NCBI GenBank assembly: GCA_015075725.1
Contig: JABTTV010000001.1
Coordinates: 1,178,001-1,242,000, forward strand
Origin: Anaerolineales bacterium
GTDB taxonomy: Bacteria > Chloroflexota > Anaerolineae > Anaerolineales > Villigracilaceae
DNA length: 64,000 nt
Direction: 5' to 3'
Below, piece by piece: positions 31,529 through 39,768 of this stretch (position 1 is the first letter of the stretch; each line of letters opens with the position of its first letter). The notes under the pieces are model-generated. The model saw nothing but the letters and a program-made list of their open reading frames with translations, searched no databases and was not told where the DNA came from. Position numbers and translations under genes: made by a program.

Positions 31529-33259
31529 ATGCTGTTCCAGGCGACTTTACTGGTTGACCTCATCGCGATGTCCATCTGCTTGTGGATGGCGTTCTATTTA
31601 TTCGCGCGCGGCTTCCCGAGCGCCATTGCCATGCGCGCAGCCGTCTTGCTGCTAGCCCTGGGGGCATTTTTCTTCGGCGCATACAACAACCTCTTCATCC
31701 AGATTCCCGGCACGGCTGCCTGGCGCGCCGCTTTCCTGATCGCGGGCCTCACCCAGTGGTATCACATCACTCTGCATCTCCTGCCTGAACATGCGCGTTA
31801 TCGCAGCCGCCCGCTGACGTATATTGTATATATCGTAGCGATTGTCACAGTCACATTATTACTTCGCACACAAGGTGCTTTTGTTGGCGAAGTGGGCAAC
31901 GTCCTTTATGTGGCACGCATGGGCATCGGACTGCCTTACATGATGTATGGGGTTTTCGAAATTGTGGTATTAACCGGCATCCATTACAACCTGCTTGCAT
32001 ACAAGCGAGTGGGGCTCAAGCCGGAAGGTAGATATTTCCTTTTCGCTTCTCTCTTCGCACTATTTGGGGTCTCATACGGGATCGTCTCGCTTGCGCTCTC
32101 CCCGCCCATGCCCCGCCTGGTCCAGGATCTACTCGTCTTTAGCGGTGTCTTTGTCATGGGGCTCTCGGTGACAAACCAGCAGGTACTCGTCGAAAGACGT
32201 ACCTCGCTGCAGGAATTCCCGGTGACTGGCGTAGTGACCATCGTCCTCGTCATCATTTACGCGATTGCGTCCCTGCGCCTCGGACTCCCTCTGCATTTGG
32301 TCGGTCCCATTGCGGCGTTCGTGGTGCTGACACATGCCCTCTATGATCTTGCCCGCGAATATCTCGAACGTTTACGCGCCCGCAAGGAACGTCAGTTTCG
32401 AAAAGAATTGTACAAGCTCGAAGCCGAAAGCCCTGAGAACACCCTGCGTCTGCGCCTCAGCAAGGGACTGGAAACGTTGTGCCATACATTGGATGCACCC
32501 AGCGGAATAATCGCGGTTCGGTCGGGGCAGGAATTCGTCGTAGCAGCGAGCAGGCAATCGGTCGAAGTAGAGAGCCAGTTACCCATATCCCTTGTGGCGT
32601 TCGATGAGCTATCCAAACTTCCAGAGGAGAGTCTCCCGGGCATCTTGCATATCGCACCTTCTTTTGATGGACGGACTCAGATTGCAGTGGTGGGCATTGG
32701 CAAGCCAAACACCAAACTGGAATATTCCACAGGCGACCTTGAGCTGCTTGCCGAAGTTGCCGACCAGGTGGGCACGTTGATATCGCTAGCGAACTCCCGA
32801 GAAAATGATCAGGCTCAATCCCAGATCGACGAAGTGGATTCTGATCTTGAGTCGAGCAAGCTGATAGATGCCATCGAGCACAACCCTGACCCGGACTTTA
32901 TCAAGATCGTGGAAGAAGGACTGCGCCATCTTTCAGATTACATCACACTGGGGCAATCAGCACTGGCAGATAAACTCGGCATCCAAGCTGGTTCGCACAT
33001 TGAACGCGGACGGGAATTGCAAAAGGTGATAATCGGGGCAATTGAATTGCTGCGCCCTGCCGAAAAACGCCCGCCCGAACCGCTTCCGCGCGTTTGGTAT
33101 AACCATGCCGTATTGCATGATGCCTACGTGGAAGGCGTGCCCAACCGCGAGATTATGGCGCGGCTGTACATTTCTGAAGGCACGTTCAATCGCACACGCC
33201 GTAACGCCATCCGCGGCTTGGCACGGTTGTTGATGGAAAAATATAATACAAGAAAATAA
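31529..33259 (+). CDS. Membrane-bound regulator: 7TM-type sensor, GAF-like domain, C-terminal HTH
   Basis: 576 residues. Residues 1-290 contain eight or so predicted membrane helices, the first at about 3-22 (7TMR-like sensor of histidine-kinase type). A coiled linker (about 290-330) leads to a GAF-like domain (about 340-440). The C-terminal 50 residues (HDAYVEGVPNREIMARLYIS, then EGTFNRTRRNAIRGLARLL) form a helix-turn-helix. No kinase or receiver motif is present, so it is best read as a one-component, membrane-tethered transcription regulator. An intrinsic terminator follows; the next operon (PLD, VTT protein, methyltransferase, glycosyltransferase) is a candidate target. Confidence 0.75.
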   Translation: MLFQATLLVDLIAMSICLWMAFYLFARGFPSAIAMRAAVLLLALGAFFFGAYNNLFIQIPGTAAWRAAFLIAGLTQWYHITLHLLPEHARYRSRPLTYIVYIVAIVTVTLLLRTQGAFVGEVGNVLYVARMGIGLPYMMYGVFEIVVLTGIHYNLLAYKRVGLKPEGRYFLFASLFALFGVSYGIVSLALSPPMPRLVQDLLVFSGVFVMGLSVTNQQVLVERRTSLQEFPVTGVVTIVLVIIYAIASLRLGLPLHLVGPIAAFVVLTHALYDLAREYLERLRARKERQFRKELYKLEAESPENTLRLRLSKGLETLCHTLDAPSGIIAVRSGQEFVVAASRQSVEVESQLPISLVAFDELSKLPEESLPGILHIAPSFDGRTQIAVVGIGKPNTKLEYSTGDLELLAEVADQVGTLISLANSRENDQAQSQIDEVDSDLESSKLIDAIEHNPDPDFIKIVEEGLRHLSDYITLGQSALADKLGIQAGSHIERGRELQKVIIGAIELLRPAEKRPPEPLPRVWYNHAVLHDAYVEGVPNREIMARLYISEGTFNRTRRNAIRGLARLLMEKYNTRK

Positions 33260-33278
33260 TCCAGATCTCAAATACCCT

Positions 33279-33313
33279 AGCCCCTGAAGGTTATAACCTT
33301 CAGGGGCTTTTTT
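33279..33313 (+). terminator. Intrinsic terminator after the membrane regulator
   Basis: AGCCCCTGAAGGTTA directly followed by its perfect reverse complement (15-bp arms), then TTTTTT at 33308-33313. Very strong rho-independent terminator. Confidence 0.93.
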
Positions 33314-33318
33314 GTTCT

Positions 33319-33394
33319 TTGTGAGATTTTTTTCACAATGAAAGTTTATAAGATTGGCGTCTATTGGCAGTTCCTTCTCTGTGATTGGCAGTTC
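33319..33394 (+). promoter_or_regulatory. Candidate control region of the phospholipase D gene
   Basis: TTGTGA-N8-TCACAA inverted repeat (33319-33338), a TATAAG -10-like box (33347-33352), then ATTGGC repeated at 33353, 33363 and 33384 (10 and 21 bp apart, one and two helix turns). The last two extend to ATTGGCAGTTC. Reads like a regulator binding array just after the transcription start; the regulator is unknown. Confidence 0.45.
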
Positions 33395-33430
33395 GAAAAT
33401 GCGAAAGTAGGGACACCAAAGGAGATCGCC

Positions 33431-34501
33431 ATGAACCGACACCTTCTTTTCACTAACGTTCAAGAGTATTACCAAAACCTGGTTGCAGAGCTTGTCACCG
33501 CCCGACATGCAATTTCCATGACCTTCCTTGCGTTCGATAGCGGCATTTGGGCGGAAAAGATCGCCGAGGTTCTGATCGCGAAAGCGGCGCAGGGTGTGAG
33601 CGTGCGCCTGATGGTGGATGAGATTGGGCAGGTCTTCGATAAACCTGCGCACGCCTTTAAAAACATTGTCCTCTTCGACCACTTGCGTTCGCACGGCGTT
33701 CAGGTGGATGTTTACCGCCCCGTCTCTCCTTTGAAGATCAACAACCGCCTGCACTGCAAAATCGTCGCGGTCGACAACCGCACTGCCTTCCTCGGCGGCT
33801 CGAACATCGGCGACTACTATACCACCTGGAGCGACTCGAACCTGCGCGTGGACGGCGAACTAGGAACTGTGTTCCACGACCTCTACGATTTTCTGCGTGG
33901 CTTTTCCCAAAATGGAGATCTCGCTTCGCGTTTGTTGAACGTCTCGGACCTGTATGCGGGTACAGACCGGATATGGTTGACCGTCCCCCGCCACCAATAC
34001 GATATCCGCCAGGCATTGCTCAAGCTCATCACCGATGCCGATAAATTCATCTTCATCCGTACCTGGTATTTCCTGCCGGATGATGAAATACTTGCCGCCC
34101 TGTGCAAACAGGCGCGTAGAGGCGTGCAGGTGAACGTACTGCTTTCGCACGAGACCCGTGTGCGCCCGGTGGATTTTGCGAATTACATCCACGTCCATAA
34201 GCTGGTCTGCGCGGGTGGAAATGTCCACCGTTACGCAGGAAAATACATGCACAGCAAAGCCGCATGGAACGATCATAACAATATCCTCTTTGGTTCGGCA
34301 AACCTCGACGCTCATTCGATGAAGATCAACTTCGAGTCTTGTTTGCAGATCAACGACGCGAGACTGACCTGGGAACTGCGTCACGCCTACTACAGTGACC
34401 TCGCGTCTGGCATTCGACAAACGGCTCAATCGCACCTGTGCCGCCCCTTCGCCGACAAAGCCATCACCCACGCCTGCAATCTGGCTTCGCCGTGGTTATA
34501 G
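33431..34501 (+). CDS. Phospholipase D-family protein, cardiolipin synthase-like
   Basis: 356 residues. Two HKD motifs: H108-C-K110-x4-D115 in LHCKIVAVDNRTAFLGGSN, and H274-S-K276-x4-D281 in MHSKAAWNDHNNILFGSAN, both complete. No membrane helix, unlike ClsA, so it is more like ClsB-type synthases that join two phospholipids. AAAGGAG before the ATG 33431 is why the in-frame upstream ATG at 33338 is rejected. First gene of a plus-strand run of envelope-related genes. Confidence 0.9.
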   Translation: MNRHLLFTNVQEYYQNLVAELVTARHAISMTFLAFDSGIWAEKIAEVLIAKAAQGVSVRLMVDEIGQVFDKPAHAFKNIVLFDHLRSHGVQVDVYRPVSPLKINNRLHCKIVAVDNRTAFLGGSNIGDYYTTWSDSNLRVDGELGTVFHDLYDFLRGFSQNGDLASRLLNVSDLYAGTDRIWLTVPRHQYDIRQALLKLITDADKFIFIRTWYFLPDDEILAALCKQARRGVQVNVLLSHETRVRPVDFANYIHVHKLVCAGGNVHRYAGKYMHSKAAWNDHNNILFGSANLDAHSMKINFESCLQINDARLTWELRHAYYSDLASGIRQTAQSHLCRPFADKAITHACNLASPWL

Positions 34502-34509
34502 TGTTTCTT

Positions 34510-34590
34510 GTCATTCTGAGCCGCTTGCGGCGAAGAATCTCTACGACTGTCTCAGACACCTTTGTGGCGTAAGGCGCCACTCAATGTGAC
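34510..34590. repeat. MITE-like element copy 1
   Basis: 81 bp with imperfect inverted ends GTCATTCTGAG and CTCAATGTGAC and internal AAGGCGCCAC. Sits directly before the ribosome binding site of the next gene. Related to 43223-43300. Confidence 0.55.
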
Positions 34591-34606
34591 ACAAAGGAGA
34601 ATTGAA

Positions 34607-35275
34607 ATGAAAACGCTTAAAATTACCGCTGTCATCGTTCTTGTAACCCTTGCCCTGATCTATCGCGAGTCCATCGGGAATTACCTCGAGATCATCACAG
34701 ATCAGGAATCCGTTTCGACCTACCTGCGGGGATTTGGTCCGCTCGGACCGGTGGTGCTGTTCTGCCTGCTCGTGGCGCAGGTCTTTGTTGCGGTGATCCC
34801 GGGTCACGCGCTGATGGTCACTGCGGGATATGTATACGGCAATATCGGTTTGATCGTAGTCATCGCCAGCACCATCCTCGGAAGCCAGATCGCCTTTACC
34901 ATCGCCCGCCGCTACGGACGGAACCTGATTTACAAACTTGCTTCCCCGGCCGTCATCGAAAAATGGGACAAGACCGCCCGTCATCAGGGAATCCTTTTCT
35001 ACTTCTTCGCCTTCGTCCTGCCGATCTTCCCCAGCGACCTGATGTGCTATGTGGCGGGTCTGGCAACCATCCCTCCGCGCCGCTTCTTCGTCTCCAATGT
35101 GATGGGACGCACCTGTTGCGCGGTCTTCGTCACCCTGCTCGGCATGTACGGCACACACCCGCCCGTCTGGTTCCTGGTCGTTGCCGCGCTTGGGATCATC
35201 GCCATCGTTGCGGGTTGGTTCATCTACAAAAAGACAAACCTCCCGCAGGCATTGAATGTTCAATGCAATATCTGA
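34607..35275 (+). CDS. TVP38/TMEM64 (VTT/DedA-like) membrane protein
   Basis: 222 residues, about six hydrophobic segments. The VTT core shows FGPLGPVVLFCLLVAQ, the re-entrant VIPGHALMVTAGYVYG, and GSQIAFTIARRYGRN, with FVLPIFPSDLMCYVAGL later. These proteins are thought to be lipid scramblases or transporters of lipid carriers. Its position after a phospholipid synthase fits. Start 34607 follows AAAGGAGA. Confidence 0.88.
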   Translation: MKTLKITAVIVLVTLALIYRESIGNYLEIITDQESVSTYLRGFGPLGPVVLFCLLVAQVFVAVIPGHALMVTAGYVYGNIGLIVVIASTILGSQIAFTIARRYGRNLIYKLASPAVIEKWDKTARHQGILFYFFAFVLPIFPSDLMCYVAGLATIPPRRFFVSNVMGRTCCAVFVTLLGMYGTHPPVWFLVVAALGIIAIVAGWFIYKKTNLPQALNVQCNI

Positions 35276-35305
35276 TCGCTACAAACCAACCATAAGAGAA
35301 TCGCC

Positions 35306-35914
35306 ATGAAAATGAATCAATTCGAAACTTTCCTGATGACCTTCGATCTGGGCAGGAACATATATCTAAAAGGGATTGTCAATGAATTGCAGGAACTCTC
35401 CAACCTGCCTGCGGGGAAAAAAATCCTCGAGATCGGCTGCGGCAATGGGATCGGCACGCGCTTCATTGACGAATACTTCAAGCCATCTGAATTCATCGCC
35501 ACCGAATATGACGAGTCGCTGGTGGAAATCGCTCAATCGAAGAACAAAGGCTCAAAGGTCTGGTTCGAGGCGGGCAACGCCGCAGACATGCGCTTTGCCG
35601 ACGGCGATTTCGATGCAGTCATGGGCTTGAGCGTAATCCATCACATCCCCAACTGGGAAGAGGCGCTCGATGAGATTCAGCGTGTCCTCAAACCGGGCGG
35701 ATTACTCATCATTAAGGAACTCTCGATTGACACATTCGAGTCTTCGTTCGGAAGAATCGCCCGCCGCTTCGTCGAGCATCCCTACGACAACATGTTCAAG
35801 AAAGACGAATTTCTCGATTACCTGCAACAAGAAGGATTCGAGATTCTCGTCTGTCGCCCGCACTCCATGCTGTACCTGCTAACCGATTTCTATCTTGTGG
35901 CAAGAAAGAGATAA
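35306..35914 (+). CDS. Class I SAM-dependent methyltransferase
   Basis: 202 residues. SAM-binding motif I ILEIGCGNGIGT at about residues 41-52, acidic EYDESLVEIA at the end of strand 2, GNAADMRFADGDFDAVMG (motif II) and VLKPGGLLIIKE (post-II). Methyltransf_11 class; acceptor unknown. It lies between a membrane lipid protein and a glycosyltransferase, so a lipid or glycolipid acceptor is possible. Confidence 0.9.
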   Translation: MKMNQFETFLMTFDLGRNIYLKGIVNELQELSNLPAGKKILEIGCGNGIGTRFIDEYFKPSEFIATEYDESLVEIAQSKNKGSKVWFEAGNAADMRFADGDFDAVMGLSVIHHIPNWEEALDEIQRVLKPGGLLIIKELSIDTFESSFGRIARRFVEHPYDNMFKKDEFLDYLQQEGFEILVCRPHSMLYLLTDFYLVARKR

Positions 35915-35918
35915 CGCC

Positions 35919-37136
35919 ATGCGCATCGCATACCTTACTCAACCCTATCCCCCAATGATCAGCGGCGCGTCCATTGCCGCCGAGCAACTGGCAAAGGGCA
36001 TGGCAGAGCGCGGACACGAGATATTGGTAATCGCCGCTAGCGATACCGGGCAGGCGTATCAAACCCACAAAAAGAATTTAACCGTTCTGCGGTTGAAATC
36101 CTTCAACAACCCTTTGCGCGTCCGGCAACGGCTATTGGCATTCCCGCACAGAACCATTATGAAAGCCCTGTGTGAGTTTAAACCGGACCTCATCCACACC
36201 CATGAACCGGCACAAATGGGTTTTCTCGGACTCAAGTATGCCTGCTCCACCCGAATCCCCGTGATCTTGACGGCGCATCAGCTGCCCTGGTTCATTACGC
36301 CATACCTGCCAGACATCCCCATGTTGAAAACAATCGTTGAACGCCTGGCATGGACATACGCAGGCTGGCTGACGGGAAACTTTTCGTCCATCATCTCGCC
36401 CACACTGACCATCTCAGAAGTCATTCAGGTAAAGACAGGTTTTTACCCAACCACGATCCCCTATGGTATTGACTTGAAAACCTTCAACCTGAACGCAGCA
36501 GTGGATGAAGCAACTGAAATACATACGCGCTACAGCATTCCAGATCATATGCCCATCATCCTGCATGTCGGCAGGTTGGACGCTGACAAGAATGTGGAAC
36601 GTGTTCTACTGGCAGCAGAGAGCGTGATCAAAAAATCAAATGCGCATCTACTGATCGTCGGCGATGGACGCCGAAAACAAGCCTTAATCGAGCTATCCAC
36701 GTCCCTTGGCATTGAGGCATCTACCCACTTGGTTGGATTCATATCGAAAAAGAGCGAACTGGCAAAAATATACCGAAGCGCCGATGTTTTTGTAACCGCT
36801 TCTGAGATCGAAACGCAAGGGATTGTCCTCCTCGAAGCGGCAGCCTGCGGCTTACCAAGTGCAGCAGTCGATGCTACATGCATCTCTGAAGTCGTTCAAG
36901 ATGGAAAAACCGGCTATCTTGCACAACCCGGTAACATTCCAGCACTGGGCAAAGCCATTGAAAAATTATTGGAACGATCAGTGGAAAAAAGGCAGATGCA
37001 AATCGAATGCCGCAAATTGGCAGAAAAGTATGGGCTCGAACCTTCGAACGAAAAACACGAAATCTTCTATCTACAATCCGTGGGCCATGGGTTCGAACGG
37101 GTAAAGCAGCAAGAGTTTATGGCATTGAAAAACTAA
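35919..37136 (+). CDS. GT4-family glycosyltransferase
   Basis: 405 residues. N-terminal LTQPYPPMISGASIAAEQLA and ERGHEILVIAAS; C-terminal donor domain with LHVGRLDADKNVERVL and the TASEIETQGIVLLEAAACGLP (E-x7-E) motif. Resembles the diacylglycerol or mannosyl GT4 transferases. It starts 4 bp after the methyltransferase stop; an earlier in-frame start at 35895 lies inside that gene. Substrate unknown. Confidence 0.88.
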   Translation: MRIAYLTQPYPPMISGASIAAEQLAKGMAERGHEILVIAASDTGQAYQTHKKNLTVLRLKSFNNPLRVRQRLLAFPHRTIMKALCEFKPDLIHTHEPAQMGFLGLKYACSTRIPVILTAHQLPWFITPYLPDIPMLKTIVERLAWTYAGWLTGNFSSIISPTLTISEVIQVKTGFYPTTIPYGIDLKTFNLNAAVDEATEIHTRYSIPDHMPIILHVGRLDADKNVERVLLAAESVIKKSNAHLLIVGDGRRKQALIELSTSLGIEASTHLVGFISKKSELAKIYRSADVFVTASEIETQGIVLLEAAACGLPSAAVDATCISEVVQDGKTGYLAQPGNIPALGKAIEKLLERSVEKRQMQIECRKLAEKYGLEPSNEKHEIFYLQSVGHGFERVKQQEFMALKN

Positions 37137-37147
37137 TACAGGGGTAC

Positions 37148-37990
37148 TCAATCTCGTACAACCGGCAACCCCGAGTCCTCTCGCCCCCACTCCGCCCACG
37201 AGCCGTCATACACTGCAAGATTTCTAAGCCCCGCCTGCTCAGCCGCCAGCGCGAGAATGCAAGCCGTCACGCCGGAACCACAGCTAAAGATCAATTTTTT
37301 ATTTTTATATTGCGCAAACATTTCCTGGAGAAGCGCAGGGGATTTCATTACGCCGTCCACTTGAGTCTCCCCAAAGGGAATATTGACCGCCCCGGGCATG
37401 TGTCCGCCTCTCAGCCCTGCGCGCGGCTCAGGCTCCTGACCTGTGAACCGTCCCGCCGACCGGGCATCCATCACGCTGAAAGCGGAATCATTCAAGGCGT
37501 GAAGAACTGCTTGAGAGTCAACGATCAACTCCGGGCGCGGATGTGTGGCGAAGTTTCCTCGAAGAGATGGAGTTGCGAGCGTGGACGAAACCTCATAACC
37601 CGCATTTATCCATGCAGGCAGACCTCCATCCAAAACGGCGACATTATCATGCCCCATCGCGCGGAACATCCACCACGCGCGCGGGCTGGCATACACACCC
37701 ACGTTATCATAAGCAACAATCGCGCTGTCTTCATCGATGCCAAGTTTTTGCATCTCTTCGGTAAAGAACTCTGCGGTGGGCATCATATGCGGAAGCGGAG
37801 TGTTCTTCTCGCAAATTTCGTTATCGAAATCGAATCGCAGCGAGCCGGGGATGTATGCGATGGTTTGTGATGCAACAACATTCCCCACCGGTTTCATGCT
37901 GGCGTCGAGGACGATAAGGTTTTCAGCAAGAAGATTTTCTTTCAGCCATTGAGCAGAGACAAGCGAATTGGGGACGGTTACTTTTGTCAT
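37148..37990 (-). CDS. Sulfurtransferase (3-mercaptopyruvate / thiosulfate type, two rhodanese domains)
   Basis: 280 residues in two rhodanese domains. The active-site loop is Cys237 in SCGSGVTAC, the CG-S-G-V-T form typical of 3-mercaptopyruvate sulfurtransferase (SseA), as opposed to CRKGVT of thiosulfate enzymes. ARSAGRFTGQEPEPRAGLRGGHMPGA is the interdomain stretch. Transfers sulfane sulfur in cysteine breakdown or cyanide detoxification. A TAAAAT box lies 7 nt before the start. Confidence 0.92.
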   Translation of the reverse strand: MTKVTVPNSLVSAQWLKENLLAENLIVLDASMKPVGNVVASQTIAYIPGSLRFDFDNEICEKNTPLPHMMPTAEFFTEEMQKLGIDEDSAIVAYDNVGVYASPRAWWMFRAMGHDNVAVLDGGLPAWINAGYEVSSTLATPSLRGNFATHPRPELIVDSQAVLHALNDSAFSVMDARSAGRFTGQEPEPRAGLRGGHMPGAVNIPFGETQVDGVMKSPALLQEMFAQYKNKKLIFSCGSGVTACILALAAEQAGLRNLAVYDGSWAEWGREDSGLPVVRD

Positions 37991-37996
37991 GCCGAT

Positions 37997-38002
37997 ATTT
38001 TA
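37997..38002 (-). promoter_or_regulatory. -10 box TAAAAT of a leaderless-type promoter for the sulfurtransferase
   Basis: TAAAAT ends 7 nt before the ATG at 37990, no Shine-Dalgarno. The terminator of the upstream gene overlaps the space just beyond. Confidence 0.45.
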
Positions 38003-38008
38003 CCGCCT

Positions 38009-38043
38009 AAAAAAGAAGCCGCATCCTCACAGATACGACTTCT
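38009..38043 (-). terminator. Intrinsic terminator of the PhzF-family gene
   Basis: Minus strand: AGAAGTCGTATC stem with GATGCGGCTTCT (12 bp with G-U pairs), 6-nt loop, then TTTTTT. Confidence 0.75.
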
Positions 38044-38082
38044 TTCTTCTTTTACCTTTCCAAACTTTTCACTTTCCATCAC

Positions 38083-38916
38083 CTACTCGATATGCCTCAC
38101 TTCGCCGCTGACCGAAATGCTTTCCCCCGCCTTCGGTGTAAAGGAAACATTCAACCGCGAAGGGACGCCCATGTCTTCACCCTGCAAGATGGTAAATTCA
38201 TTTTTACCTTTCCAGCCAATATCGCGCAGATAACCCGCCAATGCCGCAGCCGCCGCGCCCGTTGCCGGGTCTTCGTAGACTCCGCCCGCCGCGAAGGGAT
38301 TGCGCGAATGGATGACCGAATCCGATTCCTGCCATAACAAGCTGATGGTGATGAGTCCTTCCGCCATCATCAAAGCGCGGACGGATTCAAAATCATATTT
38401 CATATCCGCGAGTGTGGCGCGGTCTTTGACGAAAAGGATCAAGTGCTTTGCACCCGCGCCTGCAAGCCGAATGGGGAAACTCGAATCGAGTTGACTGCGA
38501 TCCATGTGGAAGCCAGCCAATACTTTATCCACAAAATCCGTTGGCGCATCTTTTGACCAGGTCTCAGGTGATTGAAGCGTGGCAGACATTCTCTGCCCAG
38601 ACTTTTTCGCGCTGACGCTGATCTCGCTGTCGTTCAGGATCAGTTTATACGTCCCTTCGCCGAAGCGTTCACCAAGAGCCGCACCGAGCGCAATTGTGGC
38701 ATGACCGCAAAACGGCACCTCCAGCTCCGGCGCAAAATAGCGGACTCTCCAGCCGTCATTCTGCTTAACAAGAAAAGCTGTCTCCGAATAACCGATTTCC
38801 TTTGCAATTGCCATCATCTCTTCGTCCGTCGGCATCGAGTCGTAGAACGCGACGCCAGCCGGGTTGCCGCCAAGTCCATTCTGGGAAAAGGCTGCGAGTC
38901 GTAAAACGTTTGTCAT
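38083..38916 (-). CDS. PhzF-family isomerase-like protein
   Basis: 277 residues. AFSQNGLGGNPAGVAFYDS at the N-terminus, the GYSETAFLV strand with the catalytic Glu, FCGHATIALGAAL and the second-half DPATGAAAAALAGYL are the PhzF signature of the DapF-like fold. Although named after phenazine synthesis, most members have unknown substrates, and no phenazine genes are near. GGAGG before ATG 38916 sets the start. Confidence 0.92.
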   Translation of the reverse strand: MTNVLRLAAFSQNGLGGNPAGVAFYDSMPTDEEMMAIAKEIGYSETAFLVKQNDGWRVRYFAPELEVPFCGHATIALGAALGERFGEGTYKLILNDSEISVSAKKSGQRMSATLQSPETWSKDAPTDFVDKVLAGFHMDRSQLDSSFPIRLAGAGAKHLILFVKDRATLADMKYDFESVRALMMAEGLITISLLWQESDSVIHSRNPFAAGGVYEDPATGAAAAALAGYLRDIGWKGKNEFTILQGEDMGVPSRLNVSFTPKAGESISVSGEVRHIE

Positions 38917-39005
38917 CCTATTACCTCCAAAGTTTTCAATAATAAACCGCATCTTTTCAGACGCGGTTTCCTGTTCCCTATTTTACGGATCGCTGGTTAC
39001 TGCTC

Positions 39006-39713
39006 TTAATCGATCCTCCCCGTCATGATCGCCATCTTCACCTCGCCGATGGCTTTCGTCACCTGGATCTCGCGCGGACAGGCTTCCGTGCAGCTGTAAG
39101 CCGTGTGGCAGCGGGCGATGCCGTCTGTCTCTGCGAGGATTCTGAGCCGCTGGGATGCGCCTTCGTCGCGGCTGTCGAAGATGAAACGGTGGGCGGTCAC
39201 CATGGCGGCCGGACCATAATATTGATCGCTCGCCCAGAACGATGGACAGGAGGTGGTGCAAGCCGCGCACAGAATGCATTTGGTGGTCTCATCGAAGCGC
39301 GCGCGCTGTTCCGGCGACTGGAGGCGTTCGCGTCCGTTTTCAGGAAGAGGCGAGTCGTTGATCAGGTACGGCAGCATCTTCCTGTAGTTATCGAAGAAGG
39401 GTTCCATGTCCACGATCAAATCCTTCTTGACCTTCATGCCCAGCACCGGCTCGATGGTGATATTCTCGCCCACATCGCGCACGAGTACTTTGCAAGCCAG
39501 CCGGTTCCGCCCGTTGATGCGCATCGCATCCGAGCCGCAGACGCCGTGCGCGCACGAACGACGGAACGATAACGCGCCGTCGGTCTTGCCCTTGATGTAT
39601 TCGAGCAGATCCAGGATGCGGTCGTTCGGGTCGGCTTCGACCTTGTAGGTCACATAATTGCCGCGCATATCTTTCTCGGGGTTGTAACGGAAAATCTTAA
39701 CCGTAATTTCCAT
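39006..39713 (-). CDS. sdhB: Succinate dehydrogenase/fumarate reductase iron-sulfur subunit
   Basis: 235 residues. [2Fe-2S] ligands in RRSCAHGVCGSDAM and RLAC, [4Fe-4S] CILCAACTTSCPSFW, and [3Fe-4S] CHTAYSCTEACP. Carries electrons from the flavoprotein to the quinone site. Last gene of sdhC-D-A-B on the minus strand; GAGGAG before the start. Which direction the complex runs cannot be told from this subunit. Confidence 0.97.
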   Translation of the reverse strand: MEITVKIFRYNPEKDMRGNYVTYKVEADPNDRILDLLEYIKGKTDGALSFRRSCAHGVCGSDAMRINGRNRLACKVLVRDVGENITIEPVLGMKVKKDLIVDMEPFFDNYRKMLPYLINDSPLPENGRERLQSPEQRARFDETTKCILCAACTTSCPSFWASDQYYGPAAMVTAHRFIFDSRDEGASQRLRILAETDGIARCHTAYSCTEACPREIQVTKAIGEVKMAIMTGRID

Positions 39714-39768
39714 AAATGACTCCTCTAAAGTGCATGGTGCATATACCTGACACCTGACACTTGAAACC

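Noticed and set aside
33319..33338. Canonical CRP/FNR site
   Set aside because: The spacing is N8, not N6 for CRP or the FNR form, so only an unspecified inverted repeat is claimed.
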